DNA of 64,000 nt from Mucilaginibacter sp. SMC90 (GCF_022811725.1 NZ_CP094527.1:7316001-7380000), one strand, 5' to 3'. Shown: positions 43,369-53,091, numbered from the stretch's first letter. Numbers and translations: made by a program. Notes: a model not told the origin generated them from the letters alone.

Positions 43369-44961
43369 CGATGATCGCCGCGGACTTTTCCGTGATCTGA
43401 TGGATGACCGCGTCGAGTTCGCCTGCGGAGACCTTAAGATAATCAATGATCTCCGCTTTTTCCTTTTCCTGTGCAGCTTCCGAAAGCATTGGCAGCAGTC
43501 CCATGATCCTTGCCAGGGGGGCACGGACCAGGTGCGACTGCATCCAGGAGATCTCTCTGAACGTTTTATTTTGTTCCTCCACCGTCTGCAGGTACAATTT
43601 CCGCGCCGTTACATCCCGGCCCGTAATACAGGCACCGGAAACCCGCTGTTAGTCCAGAACCGGTGTGACCGTGTAGCGTATCCAGCTGACGATGCCCCGT
43701 GTCCGGAACATGCGGTCGTAGTCGATCGTCTCCCCCTGATAAACCCTGGCCATAATCTCCCTGAAATAGGCGATCCGTGAAGTCTCCACATAGTCAAAAA
43801 TACTACAGCCAATCTCAAAAGGGCGCTGCCCCTTATTGAAGCGCATGGCATCCAGTGCTTTAGGGTTGAACAATTTGATCACCGCTTTTTCATCCAGCAA
43901 TACAAAGCCGTCGATCGCACTGTCAAATAAAGCCCGTAATTTAGACTCGGATTCCCTTACCTTCCGGTTAGCCTCGAACACTTCCAGTTGATGTTCCAGT
44001 TGGGTGGTAATATCGGCCGCCTGCACCAGCCGCACCTGACGGCCATCGATACTGAGCAGGTTGCTTTCAATATTCACATAGATCATTTCACCGGTCTTTT
44101 TTAAATGCTGTGAGACGCCGCCATAGTATTGCCCCGACAGTTTATTGGCGCGCACCAGCTCCGCTGTTTGCCGGACGCTTTCGGCCGGCCGGATATCCAT
44201 AATGGTCATGGCCAGGAATTCCGGTTTGGAGTAGCCATAATGTTTAAGGGCCGCTTCGTTGACGTCCAGGAACTGAAAGGTATCCGTGTCGAACAACCAC
44301 ATCGGCAGCGGGCTTTTGTAAAAGATCTGCTGGTAACGTTCCTGCAATTGGGTCTTATTGGTGATGGTGAGCTGAAGACCTTTAAAGATACGGTCGATCA
44401 GCAAAACGGTTACTGCGCTGGCGAACACGAGATTGGCGCTAAAAGCGACCCACTTGCCGGTGGTATATTCCAGTATCAGCGCAGAATCGAAGAGTTTGAA
44501 TGCGATCACCGTGCTGAATAAGGCCAGTAAGACCGCGCTGCTGAGCACAGAAAATACCGCGTAGCGTACCGGAAGTAACAGGGCCGCCAGCACCGTAATG
44601 AAAAACAGGTAGAACACGCCCGGGCCGAGATAGCCCAGCGTGTTGATCAGAAATACAGCAAGCGTATAAAAGACCGTAATGACCGTTATTTGCGCATACG
44701 CAGGGTCAGGCCGGGAACGAACGTGACGAAAAAAACAAGGCTGAAACTGGCCAGGTCGACCGCGGCGATAGCGGGCAGTCCGTCCCGCAGGGCCATACAT
44801 ACACCGGGTACCAGCGCGATCAGACTGATCGGCCAGCAATAGGCCAGGAAATGACAAAATAATTGATCCTGCCAGTAACCAAGCTCCCGGTCATCTGCTT
44901 TAGCTGAGCCCAAGATATTGGCGCAGACCCTGCCTTCGTACTTTTTTAAAAGTCTGTTCAT
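43337..44961 (-). pseudogene. Membrane PAS sensor protein with one frameshift and one nonsense codon
   Basis: Reassembled, this is a sensor of about 540 residues. It has membrane helices (about 30-190), two PAS domains (YQQIFYKSPLPMWLFDTDTF region and LRALFDSAIDGFVLLDEKAV region) and a HisKA-like tail (SWMQSHLVRAPLARIMGLLP) without HATPase. The N-terminal part (44961 to 44686) ends at LRMRK, then a stop. One base shift near 44688 restores ITVITVFYTLAVF. A TAA at 43649-43651 splits the C-terminal 104 codons from the rest in the same frame. Two independent lesions indicate decay unless they are sequence errors. Confidence 0.75.
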
Positions 44962-45196
44962 ATAAAGTATTTAAAGGATTGGCCGCGTTGCTGCGAGGTG
45001 TGGCTAACTTAATCAAAATAGCCGGTATACGTTGCTTTATTCGTTAAAGTTTTAAAAGCCTGTCAAAGGCCGGGAACAACAAAATGGCGCGCGCTTAGCG
45101 GGCGATAAAGTCAATGGATAGATCGTGGCACTATTAGTGTGGCATCAATAGCGGCGGTAGATTGCCGCCGATAACCTACTACTTAAAAATAATCAA
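44962..45196. other. Intergenic region between PAS pseudogene and ABM gene
   Basis: No gene. It should contain divergent promoters; I could not fix them. Confidence 0.4.
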
Positions 45197-45490
45197 ATGG
45201 AAAAATTAGCATTACTGGCCCGCCTGGAGGCCAAACCCGGTAAAGAGCAGCAAGTTGCTGACTTGCTTAAAAGCGCTTTGCCCCTGGCCGAAGCCGAACC
45301 AGGCACGATCCGCTGGTATGCGCTGCAACTCGGTCCGTCCACTTTTGGCATATTTGATACCTTTGCTGATGAAGCCGGCCGCGAGGCACACTTGGGCGGC
45401 GAGATCCCCAAAGCCCTGGCAGCCCGGGCGGATGAATTACTGGCCGCGCCACCGGTGATCGAAAAAGTGGATCTGTTGGCCATTAAATAA
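45197..45490 (+). CDS. Antibiotic biosynthesis monooxygenase (ABM) family protein
   Basis: The 97-residue ferredoxin-like ABM-domain protein has ALLARLEAKPGKEQQVADLL near the start, the central TIRWYALQLGPSTFGIFDTF, and a beta-strand end VIEKVDLLAIK. It is a small cofactor-free enzyme or quinol-oxidising relative (YgiN type). The length is typical. It is a single gene, read toward the DNA glycosylase about 180 bp away. Confidence 0.88.
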   Translation: MEKLALLARLEAKPGKEQQVADLLKSALPLAEAEPGTIRWYALQLGPSTFGIFDTFADEAGREAHLGGEIPKALAARADELLAAPPVIEKVDLLAIK

Positions 45491-45672
45491 GTCTATCAAT
45501 AAAAGGTCCCCGGCGGTAATCCGGCGGGAACCTTTTGATGCAAACTTTTGTTTTGTGCTTTTAGTAAGACAAATCACTATTGGCTTGCGTTCGCGGATCT
45601 TAATTATTGCTTTAAATTCCTTAAACAAGGGTGGATCCCCATGCGCAACCAACTACCAATAATAAAACAGTT

Positions 45673-46446
45673 ATGCCGGAGATACCTGATTTGAATATAT
45701 TTTGCACGAACCTCGCTGAGCGGCTGGTCGGTAAAAAGCTGAAAGCTATCCGTATCCTCATTGACCGGAGGCTGAAACAACCAGAAGCGGATTTCAAAGC
45801 AGCACTCGAAGGCCAGAAGCTGGTAGCGATCAACCGGGTCGGCAAGCAATTATATTTTGGGTTCGCCAATGATCATTTATTAGGCCTTCAGTTAATGCTC
45901 TATGGGTCGATGCATTGGTACGAGGAGAAGAACGATAACAAGTTTACGATCGCTGAACTATTGTTTTCGGACGGTCCCGGCCTGGCGATCACCGACTGGC
46001 AAAAGGCGGTGATTTTATCCCTTGATCCGGAAGTTTCCAAGGTACCTGATGCACTGCATTTGCCGGCCGGCTACCTGGTGCAGGCGTTAAAAGGTAAAAA
46101 CAAAGCCATTAAAACGTTACTACAGGCGGGCAAGGTGGTGCAGGGGATCGGAAATGCTTATGTGGACGAGATCCTCTACGCGGCAAACTTATCTCCATTC
46201 TCCATAGCTGCCAAAATACCGGAAAAGAAGATCGGCGTCCTGACCAAGGTCATCGAAGAAGTGCTGGTGGAAGCAGAAGCCCATATCCGCAAGAACTTTC
46301 CGGATACGATCACCGAAAAGGAACGGGATTTTCTGAAGGTGCACCTGCCCAAACATAAGCTCACACCAAAAGGCGAGCCTATCCTCGTCGCCGAGATCGC
46401 CAAACGAAGGACTTATTACACGGCTGGCCAGGACTTATACGATTGA
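45673..46446 (+). CDS. Fpg/Nei-type DNA glycosylase without zinc finger
   Basis: The protein of about 257 residues starts MPEIPDLNIF. The Pro after Met and Glu3 are the catalytic residues of Fpg/Nei enzymes, which fixes the start at 45673 rather than 45631. It contains the helix-two-turn-helix region (GIGNAYVDEILYAANLSP). The C-terminus ends KRRTYYTAGQDLYD without the four zinc-binding cysteines, as in many Bacteroidota members. It removes oxidised bases and nicks DNA. It converges on the UvrA gene with 7 bp between stops. Confidence 0.92.
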   Translation: MPEIPDLNIFCTNLAERLVGKKLKAIRILIDRRLKQPEADFKAALEGQKLVAINRVGKQLYFGFANDHLLGLQLMLYGSMHWYEEKNDNKFTIAELLFSDGPGLAITDWQKAVILSLDPEVSKVPDALHLPAGYLVQALKGKNKAIKTLLQAGKVVQGIGNAYVDEILYAANLSPFSIAAKIPEKKIGVLTKVIEEVLVEAEAHIRKNFPDTITEKERDFLKVHLPKHKLTPKGEPILVAEIAKRRTYYTAGQDLYD

Positions 46447-46453
46447 GCAGGCA

Positions 46454-48976
46454 TTACTGCAGAAAAGGTGCTAAATAGGGAGCAGTCCGGCTGTTCCTGA
46501 CTTTTAAGAGGCCTCGCGGCGTACCAGCGCCAACGATCTTTCCACCATCTTCACCGGCGCCCGGTCCGATATCGACTACCCAGTCGCTGGCCGCGATTAC
46601 CTGCATATCATGCTCCACCAGGATCACGGTATTCCCCGCGTCAACCAAACGGTTCAATTGCAGCATCAGCCGCTCGACATCCGAAGGATGCAGGCCGGTA
46701 GTGGGTTCGTCTAAAATGTAAAGCGTTTGCCCGTGCTGCACGCGCTGCAGTTCGGTCGCCAGTTTGATGCGCTGCGCCTCGCCGCCGGACAGTTCGGTGG
46801 CCGGCTGACCTAAGCGCAGGTAGCCGAGTCCTACTTCGTGCACGACTTCCAGCGCCCGGCTAATGGCGGGTTCTTCATCAAAGAAATTGGCTGCTTCGTC
46901 TACGGTCAGGGCCAGCACTTCGGCGATGTGTTTGTCCTTATATTTAACTTCCAATGTTTTGGGATTGTAGCGCGTACCGCCACAGGTCGGGCAGGGCGTG
47001 TAAACGCTGGGCAGGAACAGCAGTTCTACCATGACAAAACCTTCACCTTCGCAGTGCGGACAGCGGCCCTTGGCCACATTAAAGGAAAAACGGCCGGCGT
47101 CATATTTTTTTGCTTTCGCCATTGGCGTAGCAGCGAACAATTTGCGCACATGGTCGAACAGGCCGGTATAGGTGGCCAGGTTGGATCGCGGGGTGCGGCC
47201 GATGGGTTTCTGGTCGACCACGACCAGGCGTTTGAGTTGATCCATGCCAGCCGTGATGCGTCCCCCAAGGGTTTGTACGTCCGTTTGTTCGAGCGGGTCC
47301 GCGTCGGTTTCACCGTTGATATCCACCTGCACGCCTAAATGTTCGGCGACGAGTTCAACCAGTACCTGGCTGACCAGGCTGCTTTTACCGGAACCGGATA
47401 CACCGGTCACACTGGTCAGTACACCCAGCGGAAATTCCGCATTTAATTGCTTCAGGTTATTCCGGGTGACGCCTTCCAGTTCTAACCAGCCCTGGGGTGT
47501 TCTTTGATCATTTCGGATCTTGGTCCTTGTGTCGTAAATATAGTGGCGTGTCAGTGAAGCTTCGATGTCCTTGAGGCCTTCCGGCAGACCGCTGTAAAGA
47601 ATGTGGCCGCCTTTTTCGCCGGCTGCGGGGCCGACATCGACGATCCAGTCCGCATGGCGGATGACATCGATCTCGTGTTCCACCACAAAGAGGGAATTAC
47701 CCGAGGCTTTGAGTTTATCCAGCGCCCGGAGCAAAGCTTCGGTATCGGCTGGGTGCAAACCGGCTGAAGGCTCATCTAAAACATACACCACACCGAACAG
47801 ATTGGAGCGCACCTGCGTGGCCAGTCTCAACCGCTGCAGCTCACCTGGTGACAAGGTCGGCGTGCTGCGCTCGATGGTGAGATAACCGAGACCAAGGTCA
47901 AGCATCACTTGGAGGCGGTCCAGGAAATCTTCCGCGATCCGTTTAGCAACGATCACTTTTTCCGGGTTTTTCGCCTCAAGTTTTATCAAAGCCGGTGCCT
48001 CTCCCTTGGCATAAGGCTGGAAGATCGTGGCCAGCTTGTTCAGCGCGAGACCAGACAGTTCGGCAATATCGTAACCGGCAAATTTGACACTGAGTGATTC
48101 CTGTTTCAGTCTCTTGCCCTGGCACAGCGGGCATTCACTACTCAGCATATATTGACTGACGCGCTTTTTCATCTGTGCGCTTTGCGAATTGGCAAAAGTG
48201 TGGCGAACATAGCGCCGGGCTCCCGTAAAGGTGCCCATGTAATCGGGTTGCCTTTTGTTTTTGATAAATCGCTGGATCTCTGCATGACTGTAACCGGAAT
48301 AGACCGGCACGACCGGCTGCTCCTCGGTGAACAGTATCCAGTGCCGGTCTTTTTGAGGAATGTCCTTCCATGGAATATCGATATCGTAGCCCAGCGTCGT
48401 TAAGATGTCGCGCTGGTTCTGCCCCTGCCAGGCCGAGGGCCAGGCGGCGATCGCCTTTTCTCGGATGGTTAAGGTGTCATCCGGCACCATGGTCTGTTCG
48501 GTGATCTCGTAAACCCTGCCCAGCCCGTGGCATTCCGGGCAGGCGCCTTCAGGGGTGTTGGGAGAAAAGGATTCGGCGTAAATAATACCCTGTCCCTCGG
48601 GATAATCGCCGGCGCGGGAATAGAGCATGCGCAGCAGGTTGGATAAGGTGGTGACGCTGCCGACCGAAGAACGTGTGCTGGCCGAGCCGCGCTGCTGCTG
48701 TAAGGCCACCGCCGGTGGCAACCCATCGATCTCGTCCACTTCGGGTATCGCCATTTGGTTGAACAGGCGACGCGCGTAGGGAGATACCGATTCGAGGTAA
48801 CGGCGCTGCGCCTCGGCATATAAGGTGCCGAAGGCCAGTGATGATTTACCCGAACCGGAGATACCCGTAAACACGACGAGCGCGTCCCGCGGAATTTCCA
48901 GGCTGACATTTTTTAAATTGTGCTCCCTGGCACCTTTCACTCTGACAAATCCTGAAAACTGATCTCTTTCACTCAT
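46454..48976 (-). CDS. uvrA: Short UvrA-type excinuclease ATPase
   Basis: The protein of about 840 residues has two ABC ATPase halves: Walker A GISGSGKSSLAFG near residue 35-47 and GVSGSGKSSLVSQ in the second half. Signature motifs are LSPGELQRLRLA and LSGGEAQRIKLA. Zinc-binding cysteines occur as CPECHG, CPLCQG, CPHCEG and CPTCGG. It lacks the full UvrB-binding insertion of the about 940-residue UvrA, so it is a UvrA2-like paralogue that may act in damage tolerance or drug resistance. I use the ATG at 48976 (MSERDQF) instead of 49003. It is divergent from the exonuclease gene. Confidence 0.92.
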   Translation of the reverse strand: MSERDQFSGFVRVKGAREHNLKNVSLEIPRDALVVFTGISGSGKSSLAFGTLYAEAQRRYLESVSPYARRLFNQMAIPEVDEIDGLPPAVALQQQRGSASTRSSVGSVTTLSNLLRMLYSRAGDYPEGQGIIYAESFSPNTPEGACPECHGLGRVYEITEQTMVPDDTLTIREKAIAAWPSAWQGQNQRDILTTLGYDIDIPWKDIPQKDRHWILFTEEQPVVPVYSGYSHAEIQRFIKNKRQPDYMGTFTGARRYVRHTFANSQSAQMKKRVSQYMLSSECPLCQGKRLKQESLSVKFAGYDIAELSGLALNKLATIFQPYAKGEAPALIKLEAKNPEKVIVAKRIAEDFLDRLQVMLDLGLGYLTIERSTPTLSPGELQRLRLATQVRSNLFGVVYVLDEPSAGLHPADTEALLRALDKLKASGNSLFVVEHEIDVIRHADWIVDVGPAAGEKGGHILYSGLPEGLKDIEASLTRHYIYDTRTKIRNDQRTPQGWLELEGVTRNNLKQLNAEFPLGVLTSVTGVSGSGKSSLVSQVLVELVAEHLGVQVDINGETDADPLEQTDVQTLGGRITAGMDQLKRLVVVDQKPIGRTPRSNLATYTGLFDHVRKLFAATPMAKAKKYDAGRFSFNVAKGRCPHCEGEGFVMVELLFLPSVYTPCPTCGGTRYNPKTLEVKYKDKHIAEVLALTVDEAANFFDEEPAISRALEVVHEVGLGYLRLGQPATELSGGEAQRIKLATELQRVQHGQTLYILDEPTTGLHPSDVERLMLQLNRLVDAGNTVILVEHDMQVIAASDWVVDIGPGAGEDGGKIVGAGTPRGLLKVRNSRTAPYLAPFLQ

Positions 48977-49050
48977 GTACGAGGAACAGGCTGTTAGGGC
49001 CATTGTTTCAGTTGAGTGAAACTAACTTTGCGCAGGCTTGTTCAATTCCC

Positions 49051-49647
49051 ATGAAGATCGCTACTTATAATATCAACGGCATTAACGGGCGGCTGGTCAA
49101 TTTGCTGCGCTGGCTGGCGGAAGCTAAACCAGATGTGGTATGTTTACAAGAACTCAAGTCAACTAATGAAAAGTTTCCGGAAAAAGCGCTGTTAGGTTTG
49201 GGCTATCATGCCATCTGGCAGGGGCAGCAAAGCTGGAACGGAGTAGCTATCCTATCCCGGTACGGCGAAATACAGGAAACACAGCGAGGTCTTGAAGGTG
49301 ACCCACACGATACGCATAGCCGCTATATCGAAGCATTTATCAATGGAATTGTTATCGGCTGTTTATACCTGCCGAATGGCAATCCATTTCCCGGTCCCAA
49401 ATTCGATTACAAGCTCAGGTGGATCAGGCGGCTCACCGCTCACGCCAAAAAACTGCAGGGATTTGGTTTGCCGGTGGCCCTTGTTGGTGATTTCAATATT
49501 ATGCCAACAGACCTCGATACCTACAAACCCGAAAAGTATAAAGACAATGCTTTATTTATCTCACCGGCAACTGCCCGCCGGGCTGAAAGACCTGCTGGAT
49601 ATCAGTTTCATCATTTGGTTCGCTATGATCCTGCTCCGCGGGGATAG
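49051..49647 (+). pseudogene. xth: Exodeoxyribonuclease III, 3' end replaced by a duplicated segment
   Basis: Residues 1-168 are a normal ExoIII N-terminus (MKIATYNINGINGRLVNLLR, DVVCLQELKSTNEKF, VALVGDFNIMPTDLD), an AP endonuclease/3' exonuclease. After KYKDNALF the frame enters the 124-bp repeat and reads unrelated residues (ISPATARRAERPAGYQFHH) to a stop at 49647. The missing part should contain the final catalytic Asp-His pair (S-D-H-x-P) and the metal site, so the product is predicted inactive. The junction is at about 49557. It is divergent from uvrA. Confidence 0.85.
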
Positions 49648-49680
49648 TGACGATGATTGGGCGGGACAAATGTAAGGTAG
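49557..49680 (+). repeat. 124-bp direct repeat, copy 2 (inside xth)
   Basis: Duplicate of 42145-42268. It replaces the 3' third of the exonuclease gene and brings the tail of the small membrane gene with it. Confidence 0.9.
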
Positions 49681-49689
49681 ATATATCAG

Positions 49690-49719
49690 GAGGCGGAGCA
49701 TCACCCCGCCTCTTTTTAT
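49690..49719 (+). terminator. Intrinsic terminator after the repeat
   Basis: A stem GAGGCGG / CCGCCTC with a 9-base loop is followed by TTTTTATT. It ends transcription coming from the xth/repeat side and lies at the end of the DUF4142 gene on the other strand. Confidence 0.75.
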
Positions 49720-50219
49720 TATTTCAGCTTTTGATCGATAGCCTGGATCTCCATGAGATGATGTTTCAGCACCGGCAGCATTTGCTGGGCAAACGCTTTA
49801 ACGGCCGGATCCTTGCCCGTAGTCGCATAATTCTCAAATACCTCAACCGTATTCCGATGCCCGCTGACCATACCGTGCACATACAGCTGATCAAATTTTG
49901 CGCCGGCATGTGCCAGCATCAGGTCGGGCTTGATGCCCCCGGTCGCTGCTGCCGGCAAAGCAATGCCGCGGCTTTTGGCTAAAGCCAATAATTTTTGCTC
50001 CGCATCCCCGTGATCTTTGACCATCATTTGGCCGAACATTTTGACCTCAGGATTCATCCCTTTCTGCACAGCCAACTGACCTGAACTGATTTCCTGCAAA
50101 TTCTTGATACTGGCCACGATCAGGAAATGTTTGGCCGAAGTATCCGGGTCCGGCTGCGGGATCTGCGCCTTGGCCACTGTGCCAAGGCCCAGCAGAGCGA
50201 ATAACCATAACTTTCTCAT
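49719..50219 (-). CDS. DUF4142 domain exported protein
   Basis: The 166-residue protein has a signal peptide (MRKLWLFALLGLGTVAKAQ, cleavage near residue 19) and a helical DUF4142 domain with KHFLIVASIKNLQEISSGQL, VKMFGQMMVKDHGDAEQKL and FENYATTGKDPAVKAFAQQM. These features are shared with ferritin-like envelope proteins of unknown function. It overlaps the end of the SDR gene at 50216 by ATGA and is the last gene of the minus-strand stress operon. Confidence 0.88.
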   Translation of the reverse strand: MRKLWLFALLGLGTVAKAQIPQPDPDTSAKHFLIVASIKNLQEISSGQLAVQKGMNPEVKMFGQMMVKDHGDAEQKLLALAKSRGIALPAAATGGIKPDLMLAHAGAKFDQLYVHGMVSGHRNTVEVFENYATTGKDPAVKAFAQQMLPVLKHHLMEIQAIDQKLK

Positions 50220-51223
50220 GGCTGCCCCACACCTCCCGATGAACCATAAACCTGGCCGCTGGCAAAACTGGCGTCAGCTGCTGCTAACTGTACATAGATC
50301 GACGCCAGCTCCGCCGGCTGTCCCGGCCTGCCCAGCATCGTCCAGCTGCCGAACATCTGCTGTTTTTCCGGCTGCGCGCCGCCGCTGATCTGCAAAGCCG
50401 TCCAAACCGGGCCTGGCGCAACACCATTCACCCGGATGCCTTTAGGTCCCAATTGTTTGGCCAGCGACTTCACATAGTTCATCGTTGCAGCTTTGGTTTG
50501 CGCGTAAGCATACAGATCCGGTGAGGGATCATAAGCCTGCTCCGAGGTCGTACCAATGATCGCCGAACCTGGCGGCAAATGCGGCAGCGCTTCGCGAATG
50601 ATCCAGAAGGGCGCATAGATATTGGTCTTCATCGTCGAATCAAATTCCTCTGTTGTTACATCCACAATGGAATTGATCGACTGTTGCCTTCCGGCATTAT
50701 TGACAATAATGTCCAAACCGCCCAAACCTGCAATCGCTTTTTGCACCAAAGACTTACAAAATTCCTCGCTGCGCAGATCACCGGGAATGGCGATCGCTTT
50801 GCGTCCTTCTTTTTTGATCAGGGCGATGACTTCCTGCGCATCCTGTTCCTCAGTCGGGTAATAGTTGATCGCCACGTCTGCGCCCTCGCGTGCATAGGCA
50901 ATGGCCGCCGCACGCCCCATACCCGAATCACCACCGGTGATCAAAGCCTTGCGTCCCATTAAACGGCCCGAGCCTTTGTAGCTGGTCTCGCCGCAATCCG
51001 GTACCGGTTCCATTTTGCTTTGCAGGCCCGGCCAGGGCTGCGGCTGACTTTTAAATGGAGGTTTGGGATGGATCTTGGTGGGATCACTGATCTTGACCGG
51101 TCCATCCGCCATTTTCCTATTCAAACCATTAGCGGCAAAGGCCGGCGCTACTGCTGCTGCGGCAAGCGTCGTACCTAACCCGGCCACCACCTGGCGGCGG
51201 GTCATTTTATTTTCTTCGTTCAT
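50216..51223 (-). CDS. Tat-exported SDR oxidoreductase
   Basis: The 335-residue short-chain dehydrogenase has an N-terminal twin-arginine signal (MTRRQVVAGLGTTLAAAAVA), so it probably works in the periplasm. The Rossmann motif is TGGDSGMG at about 95-102, NNAGRQQS follows, and the catalytic pair YAYAQTKA (Tyr and Lys) is intact. It resembles the 281-residue SDR of the same operon (shared SYKGSGRL and GGDSGMGRA-type segments), suggesting duplication followed by addition of the signal. The substrate is unknown. Confidence 0.9.
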   Translation of the reverse strand: MNEENKMTRRQVVAGLGTTLAAAAVAPAFAANGLNRKMADGPVKISDPTKIHPKPPFKSQPQPWPGLQSKMEPVPDCGETSYKGSGRLMGRKALITGGDSGMGRAAAIAYAREGADVAINYYPTEEQDAQEVIALIKKEGRKAIAIPGDLRSEEFCKSLVQKAIAGLGGLDIIVNNAGRQQSINSIVDVTTEEFDSTMKTNIYAPFWIIREALPHLPPGSAIIGTTSEQAYDPSPDLYAYAQTKAATMNYVKSLAKQLGPKGIRVNGVAPGPVWTALQISGGAQPEKQQMFGSWTMLGRPGQPAELASIYVQLAAADASFASGQVYGSSGGVGQP

Positions 51224-51224
51224 A

Positions 51225-51404
51225 TCAATCTTTCTTTTTAGGGACTTTGGCGCCTTCCTTCCGGGCTTCGGATAACCCGATGGCGATCGCCTGTTTTTTA
51301 CTGGTTACTTTTTTACCGCTGCGACCGCTTTTAAGCGTGCCTTCTTTTTCTTCGTGTAAAGCCTTGTGGACCTTGTCCTGTGCTTTTTCTGAGTACTTAG
51401 CCAT
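51225..51404 (-). CDS. DUF6496-like small basic protein
   Basis: The 59-residue basic protein MAKYSEKAQDKVHKALHEEK, then LKSGRSGKKVTSKKQAIAIG and LSEARKEGAKVPKKKD, matches the widespread small stress-associated family annotated DUF6496. It starts about 30 bp after the upstream SDR gene and ends 2 bp before the next SDR start. Function is unknown; the family is common in general-stress and osmotic-stress operons. Confidence 0.85.
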   Translation of the reverse strand: MAKYSEKAQDKVHKALHEEKEGTLKSGRSGKKVTSKKQAIAIGLSEARKEGAKVPKKKD

Positions 51405-51436
51405 AATGATTGCTATTAGTTGTTGTTTGAATTGAA

Positions 51437-52282
51437 TTAACCGTTAACTACCTCCCCGCCATTGACATGGATCACTTGCCCCGTAATAAAGGAAGCATCA
51501 TCCGACGCCAGGAATACATAAGCCGGACCCAGTTCCGAAGGTTGACCGGCACGTTTCATGGCCGTCTCGCTGCCAAACGATTTGATCTTTTCCTCATCAA
51601 ACGTCGCCACGATGAGCGGCGTCCAGACCGGACCTGGCGCGACTGCGTTGACCCTGATCTTTTTGTCGGTCAAATTGGTAGCCAGAGAACGGGTAAAGCT
51701 CGTGATCGCGCCCTTGGTTGAGGAATAATCGAGCAGGTTGGGTGAGGAACGGTAGGCCGTAACCGAGGTCGTATTGATGATGCAATCGCCTTCCCCCAGA
51801 TGCTCCAGTGCCTCGTTGGCAAAGTGAAAATAAGCGAAGATGTTGGTACGGAAAGTATCCTCCAGCTGCTTTTCATCGATCTCCTTGGGATCTTTTTGCG
51901 GGAACTGCATGCCGGCATTGTTGACCAGGATATTCAGTTTCCCTAGTTTACTGACCGTCTGTGCCACCGCTTTTTTGCAAAAGGCGGCCTTTTTGACATC
52001 GCCTTTGATGAGCAAACATTTACGGCCTTCTGCCTCCACCAATGATTTTGTTGTTTTCGCGTCTGTATCCTCGTTCAAATAAACGATCGCCACATCCGCA
52101 CCCTCGCGGGCGAAATGCACGCTGACCGCGCGGCCTATCCCCGAATCACCGCCCGTGATCAGGGCAACCTTATCCCGCAGCTTGCCCGAACCGGCATAGC
52201 TGTTTTTGATATATTCCGGCGCCGGGTCCATCTTCGCTTCGATGCCCGGCTGCCGATTTTGTTTTGCGGGTGTCTTTGCCAT
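51437..52282 (-). CDS. SDR family oxidoreductase
   Basis: The 281-residue protein has the Rossmann motif TGGDSGIG (about residues 41-48), NNAGMQFPQKDP, the catalytic YSSTKGA (Tyr and Lys), and an SDR C-terminus FITGQVIHVNGGEVV. It belongs to the stress-induced glucose/ribitol dehydrogenase-like SDRs (GspA39/YhdF type), with the preface KMDPAPEYIKNSYAGSGKL. It overlaps the upstream SDR stop by 1 bp, so the genes are coupled. Confidence 0.92.
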   Translation of the reverse strand: MAKTPAKQNRQPGIEAKMDPAPEYIKNSYAGSGKLRDKVALITGGDSGIGRAVSVHFAREGADVAIVYLNEDTDAKTTKSLVEAEGRKCLLIKGDVKKAAFCKKAVAQTVSKLGKLNILVNNAGMQFPQKDPKEIDEKQLEDTFRTNIFAYFHFANEALEHLGEGDCIINTTSVTAYRSSPNLLDYSSTKGAITSFTRSLATNLTDKKIRVNAVAPGPVWTPLIVATFDEEKIKSFGSETAMKRAGQPSELGPAYVFLASDDASFITGQVIHVNGGEVVNG

Positions 52283-53091
52283 TAGTCGCCGGTTTGTTGT
52301 TGTTGTTCCTGTTCCACCGGTTTTTGCTGTTCATACATCGTATGCGCTACACTGCTGTCCGGCATCAGATTAGCGGCGTGAACCTCTAAACTGTTCTTCC
52401 AGCCCGCGATGACCCGGTCTTTCCCTGCCATTAAAGCTTCATAACCTGCCTTAGCCACATCCGCAGGATCAGAAAGGGCTTCCTTATCCTGCGCGATCTT
52501 GCTGTCCTGCATGCCCGCTTTGTTAAAGAAATCCGTATCAGTTGCGCCCGGCATCAGTGAAGTAAATGTGATACCCGAATCTTTCAGTTCTTCCCGGATC
52601 GCGGTGGTAAAGGAAAGCACAAAGGCTTTAGTCGCGTGATATACCGCCTGCCATGGCCCCGGCAGTTTACCAGCTACCGAACCAAGATTCAGGATCTTGC
52701 CTTCACCGCGACCGGCCATCTGTTGAACGAAATGTTTGGTCAGGATCACCGTGGCGCAGATATTCAGGTGAATAATGCTCAGCTCTTTTTCCAGCTCATT
52801 GTCTTTGAACAAGCCATAAACACCCTGGCCCGCATCGTTGACCAGCACATCTACCTGTTCGGTCACTTCACTGCAAAGCGCCTTAGCCTGTTCCATGTCG
52901 GACAAGTCTTTCGCAATCGTTTTGACCGTAATACCAAAACTTTGCAATTCATTTTTGGTGCTGTCCAGTTCGGCCTGGTCCCGCGCCACGATGATCAAAT
53001 TATAGTTGTCTTTAGCGAAAAGTTTCGCCAGCTCTTTGCCGATCCCGCTCGTTCCGCCGGTGATCAAAGCGGTCTTTCGTTGATTTTCCAT
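52282..53091 (-). CDS. SDR family oxidoreductase
   Basis: The 269-residue protein has ALITGGTSGIGKELAKLFAK at the N-terminus (Rossmann GGTSGIG), VNDAGQGVYG, and catalytic YHATKAF with Tyr and Lys. The last 20 residues are Gln-rich (EQQKPVEQEQQQQ), unusual for the family and perhaps a disordered tail. It shares a TAATG overlap with the alcohol dehydrogenase upstream. The substrate is unknown. Confidence 0.92.
   Translation of the reverse strand: MENQRKTALITGGTSGIGKELAKLFAKDNYNLIIVARDQAELDSTKNELQSFGITVKTIAKDLSDMEQAKALCSEVTEQVDVLVNDAGQGVYGLFKDNELEKELSIIHLNICATVILTKHFVQQMAGRGEGKILNLGSVAGKLPGPWQAVYHATKAFVLSFTTAIREELKDSGITFTSLMPGATDTDFFNKAGMQDSKIAQDKEALSDPADVAKAGYEALMAGKDRVIAGWKNSLEVHAANLMPDSSVAHTMYEQQKPVEQEQQQQTGD

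Noticed and set aside
25605..43651. Reassigned stop codons (TAG/TAA read as sense) as a common cause of the in-frame stops
   Set aside because: Stops are at isolated sites in genes that otherwise show decay (frameshifts, truncation), while intact genes nearby end normally at TAG, TAA and TGA.
46838..47338. 166-codon plus-strand frame opposite uvrA
   Set aside because: It is a shadow of the conserved UvrA frame, whose ATPase motifs are clear.
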